Below are positions 25,717 to 34,226 of a stretch of DNA of 64,000 nt, one piece after another. Under the pieces are notes generated by a model. It saw nothing but the letters and a program-made list of their open reading frames with translations. It did no database searches and was not told the origin of the DNA. Position 1 is the first letter of the stretch. Each line of letters opens with the position of its first letter. Origin of the DNA: Patescibacteria group bacterium (GTDB lineage: Bacteria > Patescibacteriota > Microgenomatia > UBA1406 > GWC2-37-13); the NCBI GenBank assembly GCA_023380935.1, contig JAMCST010000011.1, forward strand, positions 62,001 through 126,000, written 5' to 3'. Made by a program: the position numbers and the translations under genes.

Positions 25717-27507
25717 ATGCCTGTGTTTAATAATATCGCCTTACTCAAACCGTTTATTGCCCGTGGCTTCAGAATCGCTAAAAAGGCGATCATTGTCCTG
25801 ATCGCCTATTTCGTGATCATTAATCTGTTCTTCTATTTCATCAATAAGGACAAGATACAGCTACATACCTATGACCCGGTACAGCGCAACCGGGAAAAGA
25901 TCTACGCGACCATTAACGATCCCGAACTCAACTCGTCTGAAATGGGGAAAATCGACATTGCCCTGTACCGCTATACCAACTGCTGGTTAATCGGAGAGGC
26001 CTGCACCGACAACCCGGCCGACGGCAATGCCAACGTCAACCACAGCGTCACCGGCTTTCTTAGCAGCCTGCTGGTGCTACCGTTTACCCAGCCGCCGGCC
26101 TCGGGCATCCATTGGGCGATCAGCGGTCTGCAAAACGCCGGCTTTATCCCCAAAACCTATGCGGCCGAGGGGGTGGGGTTTGCCGCGCTGGGTGGCTTCA
26201 GGCCGATCTGGACTCTATTCCGTAACTTCGTGATGATGATCATGGTGCTGGTTGTGGTAACGATTGGGTTTATGATCATGTTCCGCTCCAAGATCAACGC
26301 ACAGACGGTTATCTCGATCGAAAATTCCCTGCCCAAGATCGTCATTGCCTTGTTACTGATTACCTTCTCCTTTGCCATTGCCGGTTTCATGATCGACCTG
26401 ATGTATATTTGTATGGGACTGGTCGTGACGCTGTTAAAGACCAACAACCAGTTCACCACCCTGGAACCGCAGGACTTTTTACGGGGCAATGTTAACCTCT
26501 GGCAGTACTTATCGCCGTTTGGCAACAATTTTGGCACCATTATTGATGTTGCAAACAGCCTATATGGAATTCTGCCTTCTGCGATTCAAACCGCCATTAA
26601 TACCGTAATTTATTCTGTTTTGGGGAATCTGGTGATTGGGATGGCCGGCGGTTTGGCGTCGCGCAAACTACCGGCATTAAAGTCAGCAGCATCATACCTT
26701 AACCCGTTAAGCTTGGGTCAAAAAATCCTTAATTACGCCGTAACTAAAGCCAGCTCACTAAGCAAGCTTAGTTTTATTGCTAAAGTGGGGGCAGGAACCG
26801 GCACTGTCGTAGTCAGCTTAGCCTTAGGGGTTATTCTTATTGCCTTAACATATCTAGTTGATTCACTAATTCTCCCTCACGCTGGAAGATTAATCGTGGT
26901 GGTTTTGCTACTTCTCTCATTGTTATTTATTTATTTTCGGATTCTTTTCATGCTTCTTTCCACTTATTTAAGCACGATTCTGCTGGTGATTTTTTCGCCG
27001 CTGATCCTGGCTCTGGAGGCAGTTCCGGGCAAAAACTCGTTTTCCAGCTGGATTAAAAATCTGGCCCTGAATTTATTGACTTTCCCGGCTTTTGTGCTGT
27101 TATTGATGGTCGCGCAGATTATCATCAGTATGGACACTTCCCAAGCCGGCATGGCCTGGAAACCGCCGTTTTTGTTTAATTTTGATGCCGGCGCTTTTCA
27201 AACGATTGTCGGCGGGGTTTTGCTATTTGCCATCCCTGATTTAATTAAAGGACTAAAAGAGGCTACCGGAGTCAAACCGATGCCGCTGAACATTGGCGTT
27301 GGCACCATGTTTACTGGAATCACATCAACTCTAGGTGGAGGAATGGGTGTGCTTGGTCAGTTTAGCACCATTAATTTGGGCCTAAGCGCTTTAGGAGTTA
27401 AGGACGGCTTAGGGGGAATACTGGACAAGAATGTTTTTAAAAGAGTAAAAGGCTACGCGGCTGGATTAGGAGGACCCAAAAAACCTACCCAATCGACTAA
27501 CGACTAA
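25717..27507 (+). CDS. VirB6/TrbL-like polytopic membrane protein
   Basis: This 596-residue protein has an N-terminal helix, a polar extracytoplasmic part (about residues 45-140), then at least six hydrophobic helices in blocks: FVMMIMVLVVVTIGFMIMF, IVIALLLITFSFAIAGFMI, VVSLALGVILIALTYLV, LIVVVLLLLSLLFIYFRIL. This is the layout of the VirB6/TrbL inner-membrane channel subunit of type IV secretion systems as annotated in CPR genomes. The C-terminus is soluble and glycine-rich. The middle (about 26540-26980) is more AT-rich than the ends. No VirB4/VirD4 ATPase lies in the window. Confidence 0.65.
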   Translation: MPVFNNIALLKPFIARGFRIAKKAIIVLIAYFVIINLFFYFINKDKIQLHTYDPVQRNREKIYATINDPELNSSEMGKIDIALYRYTNCWLIGEACTDNPADGNANVNHSVTGFLSSLLVLPFTQPPASGIHWAISGLQNAGFIPKTYAAEGVGFAALGGFRPIWTLFRNFVMMIMVLVVVTIGFMIMFRSKINAQTVISIENSLPKIVIALLLITFSFAIAGFMIDLMYICMGLVVTLLKTNNQFTTLEPQDFLRGNVNLWQYLSPFGNNFGTIIDVANSLYGILPSAIQTAINTVIYSVLGNLVIGMAGGLASRKLPALKSAASYLNPLSLGQKILNYAVTKASSLSKLSFIAKVGAGTGTVVVSLALGVILIALTYLVDSLILPHAGRLIVVVLLLLSLLFIYFRILFMLLSTYLSTILLVIFSPLILALEAVPGKNSFSSWIKNLALNLLTFPAFVLLLMVAQIIISMDTSQAGMAWKPPFLFNFDAGAFQTIVGGVLLFAIPDLIKGLKEATGVKPMPLNIGVGTMFTGITSTLGGGMGVLGQFSTINLGLSALGVKDGLGGILDKNVFKRVKGYAAGLGGPKKPTQSTND

Positions 27508-27523
27508 CACATCTTAATCGGAC

Positions 27524-28894
27524 TTAACCAAATCCCGGAATTCCAAGAATACTGACTCCGATCAGACGAAGAATAAAGACCGAGAAAATGATCAGAATCA
27601 ATCCGGTAATACAGGCAGTTAGATTTTGTTGGGCTTTTTTGATCTTTTCCGCGTTGCCGGCTGATGTCTGGATGGAGATGGCAGAGTAAATGATACAGAG
27701 CAAAGAAATGATGCCGGCCAGACCAATGGCTTTGGGAAAAATGTCCTCGCTGATCAGCGCCTGCCAGCTTCGGAAATGGATACAACCGATCGCGCTCCAA
27801 TAACCTTTTTCTTCTACCGCACACTTAACACAATTATTGTATTCGGTCGCTTGCCCCAAATAATCATTACAAAGAGCGGCGTTGCGATAGTCGTTAACGC
27901 AGTTGGCGTACTCAACCGGATCGGTATACTTGTTACATTTTGCGTTCTGTCTATCGTTTTCATCATAAACACACTTACATTGCTGGGAAGAACAAACGTT
28001 GTCCGGATTATCCGGCATGCTTCCCACAAGACAGGCATTCATAATCTGGTTATCCTTCTGGGCGGTTGCGGGATTAACTCTTTCACTAATGCTTTTTAGT
28101 ACACCGGCAATTTTGTCCGCCAAGCTTGTCGAAGTATTATCGCCGGCAACACTGGCCGTATCCATTAAATCAGAGGCTGGACTAGAACTGTCGACACAAC
28201 AACAATTTCTACTATTACCCACGCCTTCAGGATCGCCACAGGTCACACCGATTTCGTTGCGCGGTTGACATGCGGCGGAAATATTATCATTAACATCCCT
28301 GGTTTCGCTGCAGACCGTGTCGGAACTACATTCTTCTTTTAGTTGAAGAGTGTTGTTTCCAGCACAGGTATAAACTTTCCCGTTATTACAATAGCTTTCT
28401 CCCTGACGATAGTACAATCCCTTATCGATACAGGCGTTTTTTAATAGTCCTTGGCTCTGGAATTCGTTGCATGGCAAGCGTGCTTTCACGGCTTCCTCTT
28501 CGTTTAAACAGCATTTGATACTACCCACATAACCCCGAATGTCACTGATGGTATGACAAACATATCCATAACCATTAGGGCAGTTAGCTAACACATCAAG
28601 ATCCAAAAAAGCGCTCTTGTCAACACAGCCTTCTTTATAAGTAGCGGTCGAGTAGTTACTACACTGCAGATTTAGTTTACGCGCATCATCTTCGGTGGCA
28701 CAACACTGATTGCCACCTGGCAGACTGCATTCCCAATAATAGTCGGTCGGGCAACGCCCAAGATCGGCAACATTGGCCCCCCACAGTGTTTTTAATTTAC
28801 AACCCGTCGCCGCCGAAACACGAGCAGGAAAAACAAACACCAACAAACCAATCACCACTAACAAAATAGGAATCAAACGCCAGAAACGCTGCAT
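27524..28894 (-). CDS. Cys-rich secreted protein fused to a T4SS pilin-like C-terminus
   Basis: This 456-residue protein has a signal/anchor helix ending FVFPARVSAATG, about 330 residues with dozens of Cys in repeated CC and CxnC spacings (GNQCCATEDD, SIKCCLNEEE, NCCCVDSSS), and a C-terminal two-helix unit, LAGIISLLCIIYSAISIQTS then GNAEKIKKAQQNLTACITGL. That unit is the pilin-like module of 18060-18377. The Cys-rich part must be disulfide-bonded outside the cell. The architecture suggests a pilus or cell-surface subunit with a large exposed domain. It is convergent with the VirB6/TrbL-like gene, 16 nt apart. Confidence 0.7.
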   Translation of the reverse strand: MQRFWRLIPILLVVIGLLVFVFPARVSAATGCKLKTLWGANVADLGRCPTDYYWECSLPGGNQCCATEDDARKLNLQCSNYSTATYKEGCVDKSAFLDLDVLANCPNGYGYVCHTISDIRGYVGSIKCCLNEEEAVKARLPCNEFQSQGLLKNACIDKGLYYRQGESYCNNGKVYTCAGNNTLQLKEECSSDTVCSETRDVNDNISAACQPRNEIGVTCGDPEGVGNSRNCCCVDSSSPASDLMDTASVAGDNTSTSLADKIAGVLKSISERVNPATAQKDNQIMNACLVGSMPDNPDNVCSSQQCKCVYDENDRQNAKCNKYTDPVEYANCVNDYRNAALCNDYLGQATEYNNCVKCAVEEKGYWSAIGCIHFRSWQALISEDIFPKAIGLAGIISLLCIIYSAISIQTSAGNAEKIKKAQQNLTACITGLILIIFSVFILRLIGVSILGIPGFG

Positions 28895-28901
28895 AATATT
28901 A

Positions 28902-28931
28902 ATGATAGCAGATTCTACTTTTTCTTTCCAA
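28902..28931 (-). promoter_or_regulatory. Promoter of the Cys-rich pilin-fusion gene
   Basis: Minus strand TTGGAA (28931-28926), 18-nt spacer, TATCAT (28907-28902), then 7 nt to the ATG at 28894. The promoter overlaps the 3' end of the 1180-residue gene and would give a leaderless mRNA. Confidence 0.5.
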
Positions 28932-31900
28932 ATGCTTCTTTAAATGCCTTTTGGATCCAAAAGGCAAGCAAAATCACCAAGGCAATCGGGATATATCGAT
29001 TGATCATATCAAAAATTACAGCCCGGGCGTCGCCACCGTACTCTTGTCTTAATTGTTCCGACCACCATTTGTAATCAGCCTTTCTTCTCCGAAACGGAAG
29101 AGGAATTTTAATCGCTTTTTTAAATAGCTGTTTTTCTTTACCGCCGATCTTAATTTTGTTAGGAATGGTTAAATGATCCGGCAAATTAAACTCAATTTCT
29201 TTTATTAACGGTAATTTTATTTTTACCGGCCATGGTTCATAGGTGGGCGTTTTTTGCAATTCGTAAGGATGCACCGGTAAAATATGCCAGCTTTCCAAGG
29301 CGGTGCAAAAAAGATCGATTGTCCGGCTGTCCCACTCCCAAACCGTCTGTCCCCGACCGGCAAACTCGGCGGCCAAAGAGTTGAGTTTGTTGGTGCCAAA
29401 AATTCCCCCATAGGGCTTGGAAAATGCATCCGCCTTAAAAAAGGCAACAGTCAAGGCCGCCATGTGGTGAGCTAAACGATGGGCCGCTTCCGGACCATGC
29501 ATGCTTTCCACCATCTTTTTTGCGGTATCAATTAGTTTGACGATCTCCGAAAAATTCTGCTTTCCGTCGCGTGATGCTTCCACTAGGGTTGGTAACAATT
29601 TGGAGATTGATCCGGCCACGTTTTTCTCGGTTGCGGCAATCTCGCCGATTGCCCGGGCAATGGTTCTGTCACCGCTGGCTGCATGGGCCAACAGACTGCG
29701 CTCCAGTTCCTCAACCGCAATGGCAAACGGAAATGGCGTTTTTTTGGCGTCGTCTTGGTACGTTCTTGCAAATTCTTCAAGATAAGCCTTCTCCTTAATA
29801 TACTTTTTATTTTCATCATAGACTTTAAGAGCTCTCCCGATGCGTTCTGTATCCCCACCGACAAGTTTCTTTAAATAATCGTTAAGTTTTTCTCTTGTTA
29901 ATTCATACTGGTTTCCAAGATCGATATTTTCCATTTTCTTACCTTGCTTGGTGGCTTGCTGAATCGCCTTGGTTATCTCATCTCTCAACATGGTTTCGGC
30001 AATACAGATATCTTTAATGGCTGTATCATACTGAACCAGGCCCTGATCTCCGGTAAAACCGCCGTTTTTCCTGATAATTTCCCATAACCGTTCCCGGCCG
30101 GAAACGGTTTTGGTCGTTTCCATACGCAAAAACTTGGTGGGAATTCTTTGGTCAATTGCCCGTGCCAGCGTATCGAAAAAGAAAGTTTTGTAAGAACCAG
30201 CTAGGTCTTTATTTTTCTCCAACGCGGCGAATTTTTCTTTGATCGTATCGTTAGTTGCCTGGTGATCAAAATAACGTCTATAAATGTGGGTAAACAACTC
30301 TCTACGATTATTTTCTTGGACCTTGTCGTCCTTGTTATAAAAATTCGTCGTCGCAATAGTATCGGGACTGGTGATAAAATCTTTCATTACCTCAACCCCG
30401 ATATTCTCAATGGCTTTCCACGATTTAACCACGTCAAGATTCCCTCCCGGTTTTACCAAATGATGCTCATACGAATTAAAGTCGCGCCAACCGGCCCGAG
30501 AGTAGATACTCCCCACTCTGGCCGGATTGATCCAGTCGATAAACCGCATGCGTCCATTTTTCCAGTCATCGGCCGACTTGCCGCTGTTAAACGAGTTAAC
30601 GCCGTCTTTCATGTAATCACGGAGCTTGCTATGATCCCAGGCTGACAACTGACGCAGGTCCTTGCCTTCTACCGGCAAAAACAGCAGGTTGCCCACCAAC
30701 AGGCTTTCCGAAGAAAAACGCAGATTCTCGTGCCCCATTTGGTTAAAAACCTTAAACATCTGGGCATCCCGCTTGGTATAGGAAGCAAAGTTCGGTGTGC
30801 CATCCGGGTTTTTCGGCGGGTCGGCAATCGCACCCAGTTCAAGTGCGCGCATCGACAAACTATAATTGTCGCCGCGCGCCATGGCTAGCGCCCGCCTGAT
30901 TCTTTGCCTAGCCTCTTGAGGGTCTTCACGATACAGATCTTTGTATATCTTCTCAAGGGACTCCAATGTTTCGGTTTCCACCGGCGTCAGTTTAGTTTCC
31001 GAATCTAACGTCTCCATGGTCGGCTGGTGGATCCAGTTGTACTTGGCAAAGTTCGCCTCCATAAACTTATCCTCCAGGCGCGAGGCAGTCAGCATTTTAT
31101 CGGCATCAACCAAATGCAATGCCTCGTCATGCGATTTTTGTCCCATCATTTGGTCGGCATATTGCTCCAGTCGCCCGTAAAAACCATGCTCGTCGGGCGG
31201 CTGGTGAGACAAGGCACCAGCGTTGTGCAAAAAACGATGCGCTTCAATGTTGGTGGCCACGCTGTTAACCACTCCCAAAAAATACTCGTTAAAATCAACC
31301 TGCTTTGGCTCGGTAAAACAAGTATAACGGCGTTTAACTACTTCAAACTTACCCTTACCGCTTTCTACATCTTTATATTTTGGTTCAGCCGAAACCAGGG
31401 TGTCATAGACAACCTGCTTTTCGTTGTGCCACTGGATTTTATTAACGACCGAGTCTTGGGAAAAGGTCGCGTGCATAATACCGGATAGTTTTCTCTCAAA
31501 CGCCGTCCGCAAGTAGGTGATACCATAAACCCCTTGTTTTTGTTCAATCATTTCGACAAACTCGCCCGGCGCTGATTCATCAACATCCTGATAAAGTTTA
31601 CCGACCAGCATGGTAATGCGGCGTTTCAGGTCGGTGGAAAACTCTGCGTTGACTTCCTTATCAGATAGGTGATGAGGTTCTTTTTGTTGTCGAGCAAATT
31701 CCTTATGTTCAGTCTCAACATACTCCTCAAAGGCTTTAGGTGAGGCAAGCGCACTAATCAGTTTTCGGTCTTTTTCCATCGGGTATTTTTCCCAGAACCA
31801 CGACCTGTCCTGAAACTCACTCATCCCGGCAGTGGCTCCGGTTCTTTCCAGACCGAACTCACGATTAATGCGGGGGGCGTCCCAACCGTTTTCCACGGCG

Positions 31901-32457
31901 GTCATGACCATTGCCTGTTGCAGTTCTCCGTAGAGCGACGGCGACAGTTGCGACAACAACGCCAACTGATTAAACTCGGCCACCAAACCTTCTACGTTAT
32001 TTATCTCGCCGTTAACCAGCCTATATATCAGATGGTGTAAATAAGGAGCATTCTGTTCGTTAATATTGCTTAGGGAGATGCTGGTGCTAAGTTTTTCCAG
32101 AGTTGACTGGGCCAGCTGTTTTAGCTCGGCCGGCGCCGGTTGGCCGTTGGGAAGCAGGTCTGGCAACGGCGCTTTCCCCTCCTGGACGGCCAATAGGGTC
32201 CTGATCACCGCGGTACGGGTTGTGTGCGCCTTGGCCTTATCGCTGTTTTTGTCGTTGACGTCGCCTGCGAACTGATCCGGAACTTTACCTTGACTGATGA
32301 TGCTTAACTCGATTTTGGCCCGCGTTTCTCCGGCGGCCTGAACGGCATTGTTGAGCATTTCGGCCGCTTTTTGCGCCGTAAAATCAGCCGACCGCACTTC
32401 GGCCTTTAAGACGTCGATCTCGGTGGGCGTTCCGTTGCCGGGAATCGGCTCTGTCAT
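28915..32457 (-). CDS. 1180-residue tail-anchored protein of unknown function
   Basis: I do not recognise this protein. It is long, highly charged, mostly helical by composition (many Lys/Glu/Leu/Ala heptad-like stretches), without signal peptide and without P-loop or other nucleotide motifs. The only clear hydrophobic helix is at the very end (YIPIALVILLAFWIQKAF), followed by a basic tail, so it is probably anchored by its C-terminus with the bulk in the cytoplasm. It lies between jag and the Cys-rich pilin fusion, 20 nt from the latter, so a structural role with the surface apparatus is possible. Confidence 0.8.
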   Translation of the reverse strand: MTEPIPGNGTPTEIDVLKAEVRSADFTAQKAAEMLNNAVQAAGETRAKIELSIISQGKVPDQFAGDVNDKNSDKAKAHTTRTAVIRTLLAVQEGKAPLPDLLPNGQPAPAELKQLAQSTLEKLSTSISLSNINEQNAPYLHHLIYRLVNGEINNVEGLVAEFNQLALLSQLSPSLYGELQQAMVMTAVENGWDAPRINREFGLERTGATAGMSEFQDRSWFWEKYPMEKDRKLISALASPKAFEEYVETEHKEFARQQKEPHHLSDKEVNAEFSTDLKRRITMLVGKLYQDVDESAPGEFVEMIEQKQGVYGITYLRTAFERKLSGIMHATFSQDSVVNKIQWHNEKQVVYDTLVSAEPKYKDVESGKGKFEVVKRRYTCFTEPKQVDFNEYFLGVVNSVATNIEAHRFLHNAGALSHQPPDEHGFYGRLEQYADQMMGQKSHDEALHLVDADKMLTASRLEDKFMEANFAKYNWIHQPTMETLDSETKLTPVETETLESLEKIYKDLYREDPQEARQRIRRALAMARGDNYSLSMRALELGAIADPPKNPDGTPNFASYTKRDAQMFKVFNQMGHENLRFSSESLLVGNLLFLPVEGKDLRQLSAWDHSKLRDYMKDGVNSFNSGKSADDWKNGRMRFIDWINPARVGSIYSRAGWRDFNSYEHHLVKPGGNLDVVKSWKAIENIGVEVMKDFITSPDTIATTNFYNKDDKVQENNRRELFTHIYRRYFDHQATNDTIKEKFAALEKNKDLAGSYKTFFFDTLARAIDQRIPTKFLRMETTKTVSGRERLWEIIRKNGGFTGDQGLVQYDTAIKDICIAETMLRDEITKAIQQATKQGKKMENIDLGNQYELTREKLNDYLKKLVGGDTERIGRALKVYDENKKYIKEKAYLEEFARTYQDDAKKTPFPFAIAVEELERSLLAHAASGDRTIARAIGEIAATEKNVAGSISKLLPTLVEASRDGKQNFSEIVKLIDTAKKMVESMHGPEAAHRLAHHMAALTVAFFKADAFSKPYGGIFGTNKLNSLAAEFAGRGQTVWEWDSRTIDLFCTALESWHILPVHPYELQKTPTYEPWPVKIKLPLIKEIEFNLPDHLTIPNKIKIGGKEKQLFKKAIKIPLPFRRRKADYKWWSEQLRQEYGGDARAVIFDMINRYIPIALVILLAFWIQKAFKEAFGKKK

Positions 32458-32491
32458 ATGATAAAATTCTACTCTGCAGCGATAAAAAAAT

Positions 32492-32719
32492 CTAGTCGGG
32501 ATTTGACTTTTTTCTTAGGGTTTGGTAAAGCTGAACGACGATGAAAAAACTCAACGACGAGTTGCGGATAAACTCGGTCACGTTGCTGCACTCCAGGCAA
32601 CTGGAACGGTTGATCCAGTAATAGAAAAAATCGAAGACGATCAGTCCCGGCAGAAAGATCAACCAAACCAAATTAAGCTTCGGTCGGCTGATCGGCGGCC
32701 GTTTCTCCTGATGACTCAT
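32492..32719 (-). CDS. Small membrane protein (75 aa)
   Basis: A short polar N-terminus (MSHQEKRPPISRPK) is followed by a hydrophobic hairpin, LVWLIFLPGLIVFDFFYYWI and SLSFFIVVQLYQTL, with CLEC in the loop between. It overlaps the end of jag by 47 nt and precedes the 1180-residue gene on the same strand. Two helices with a short loop fit a small inner-membrane protein; no family recognised. A 198-nt frame in another phase here is a shadow. Confidence 0.5.
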   Translation of the reverse strand: MSHQEKRPPISRPKLNLVWLIFLPGLIVFDFFYYWINRSSCLECSNVTEFIRNSSLSFFIVVQLYQTLRKKSNPD

Positions 32720-33173
32720 GTTCCTTTAAGTCTATCACAAGCCGGCGGTCGCGGCCTTCTCCCACCGAATAGGTAGTCATTTCCGGGTAACTGGCCGTGA
32801 CGAATTCATGAATTACCCTTCTTTCGTACGAGGAAAATCCGCGCATGTAGCTTGGCTGGCGATTTTCCTTGACCCGCTCCGCCGCATCCGCCGCCATACT
32901 TTGCAGGCGCTCTTTTTGCTTTTCCCGGTAGTCGTTAACGTTCACCAGCAGATTCACCGCCTCACTGAATTGCTTGTATAAAATTACCTCAAGGATCTTC
33001 TGCAACGAGCGGATGGTTTCCCCGTGACGGCCGATAATGGTCGGGGCTTCGGCATCTGCCTTAATCACCACATGAAACAAACCGTCCTCCTCTTCCACCT
33101 TAACCTCGAACTGACTGATCATCTGGGCCAACAGCGCTTCGGTCGTGGTTTTAATCGTCGAAACTTTGTCCAT
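32673..33173 (-). CDS. jag: KhpB/Jag RNA-binding protein (KH + R3H)
   Basis: This is a 166-residue protein of the Jag/SpoIIIJ-associated family. After an N-terminal part come the KH domain with the GxxG loop in IIGRHGETIRSLQ and the R3H domain with FSSYERRVIHEFV. The linker NDYREKQKERL is typical. Jag binds RNA and influences cell-wall growth and division in Gram-positive bacteria. It follows yidC in the conserved rpmH-yidC-jag order. Confidence 0.92.
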   Translation of the reverse strand: MDKVSTIKTTTEALLAQMISQFEVKVEEEDGLFHVVIKADAEAPTIIGRHGETIRSLQKILEVILYKQFSEAVNLLVNVNDYREKQKERLQSMAADAAERVKENRQPSYMRGFSSYERRVIHEFVTASYPEMTTYSVGEGRDRRLVIDLKEHESSGETAADQPTEA

Positions 33174-33197
33174 AAGTAAAACGTAAAATTAATAATA

Positions 33198-34013
33198 TTA
33201 ATTAGCGGGTTTTTTGGCCGAACCGGCATTCATCTGGCGATACTGCAAAATGCCGAAAATGGAAAAGATATTCCAATAAAGCGACAGGCCGATCGGCAAG
33301 GTATAGGCAAAATAGGCGATCATCAGGGGAAAAACATAGCGCATCTGGGTGTTCATGGCTTTCTGAAAATCCCCGGTCTGATTGGCTTTTCCGTCTTTTT
33401 TGCTGGCGTCGGCGTTTTTTTCCGCTGGAGCCGCCGCCATCGCCGGCGTCATCGTCTTGGTCTGAAAATACTGCAACACCCCGGTGATCACGGGAATCAA
33501 ATAATAGACCCAAAGTTTGGCCTTGGCCGGAGTCAGGGCGAGATTCAATCCGAAAAACCACGGATCAACCGCGTTGATTTTTAACCAGGGTAAATAGACC
33601 ACACGATTGATGTCGGTAATCACCTTTTGTCCATTCACCAGCAGCAACGACAGGGTTTGGTAAAGCGCGATGAAGATGGGAAACTGGATGATCATGAAAA
33701 GACAGCTGCCGGCCGGATTGATTCCGGCTTGCTGGTATAACTTCAGTTGCTCTTCCTGGAGTTTCTTCGGGTTGTTTTTGTGTTTAAGGTTGAGTCGGTC
33801 AAGATGAGGCTTCAGGTCGGCCATTTTTTTTGACGACTCCAGCTGCTGCCGGAAAAAAGGATGGACCAACAAACGCACCGCCACTGTCAAAGCGATCAAG
33901 GAAAAACCAAACGCGCCCGGCAGGTGAAGGCTCAAAAACAACTTGTAAAACAGCATCAACACATTAAGAATCGGGAAAACGAACAAAGAGTTGAAAAAAT
34001 TTGGTTGTAGCAT
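33198..34013 (-). CDS. yidC: Membrane protein insertase YidC/Oxa1
   Basis: This is a 271-residue insertase of the short (Gram-positive/Oxa1) type. Helices include LMLFYKLFLSLHLPGAFGFS, the groove helix LTVAVRLLVHPFF with the conserved Arg, then the cytoplasmic coiled-coil hairpin (LKPHLDRLNLKHKNNPKKLQ), QAGINPAGSCLFMIIQFPIF and a C-terminal helix pair. It inserts membrane proteins such as F-ATPase subunit c, with or without SecYEG. Upstream is rpmH; the usual rnpA between them is missing. Confidence 0.93.
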   Translation of the reverse strand: MLQPNFFNSLFVFPILNVLMLFYKLFLSLHLPGAFGFSLIALTVAVRLLVHPFFRQQLESSKKMADLKPHLDRLNLKHKNNPKKLQEEQLKLYQQAGINPAGSCLFMIIQFPIFIALYQTLSLLLVNGQKVITDINRVVYLPWLKINAVDPWFFGLNLALTPAKAKLWVYYLIPVITGVLQYFQTKTMTPAMAAAPAEKNADASKKDGKANQTGDFQKAMNTQMRYVFPLMIAYFAYTLPIGLSLYWNIFSIFGILQYRQMNAGSAKKPAN

Positions 34014-34079
34014 GACTGATTAACTGAAAATTGGATTAAAGGCGCGTTGAGACCGCCGACTCAACTCTAAATTATAAGA

Positions 34080-34217
34080 TCATACGGTAACTTTCCTTCT
34101 TCCTTTGGCTCGGCGCCTCTTGAGAACGTCACGACCGCCTTTTGTCCTCATCCGGTGCAAAAAGCCGTGTTTTTTTGCCCGTTTTGTCTTTTTGGGCTGA
34201 TAGGTACGCTTCGGCAT
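34080..34217 (-). CDS. rpmH: 50S ribosomal protein L34
   Basis: This 45-residue basic protein, [18 protein letters not shown] then [20 protein letters not shown], matches L34 in length and in every conserved block. It sits 9 nt after the valS stop. Between its stop and yidC there are only 66 nt, holding a small GTTGAG-8-CTCAAC hairpin and no room for rnpA. Confidence 0.97.
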   Translation of the reverse strand: MPKRTYQPKKTKRAKKHGFLHRMRTKGGRDVLKRRRAKGRRKVTV

Positions 34218-34226
34218 ATGAAAATA

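Noticed and set aside
32469-32666. 65-codon ORF next to jag
   Set aside because: Same stretch as the 32492-32719 frame, which has a clean two-helix pattern; this one is charged and lacks a sensible start.
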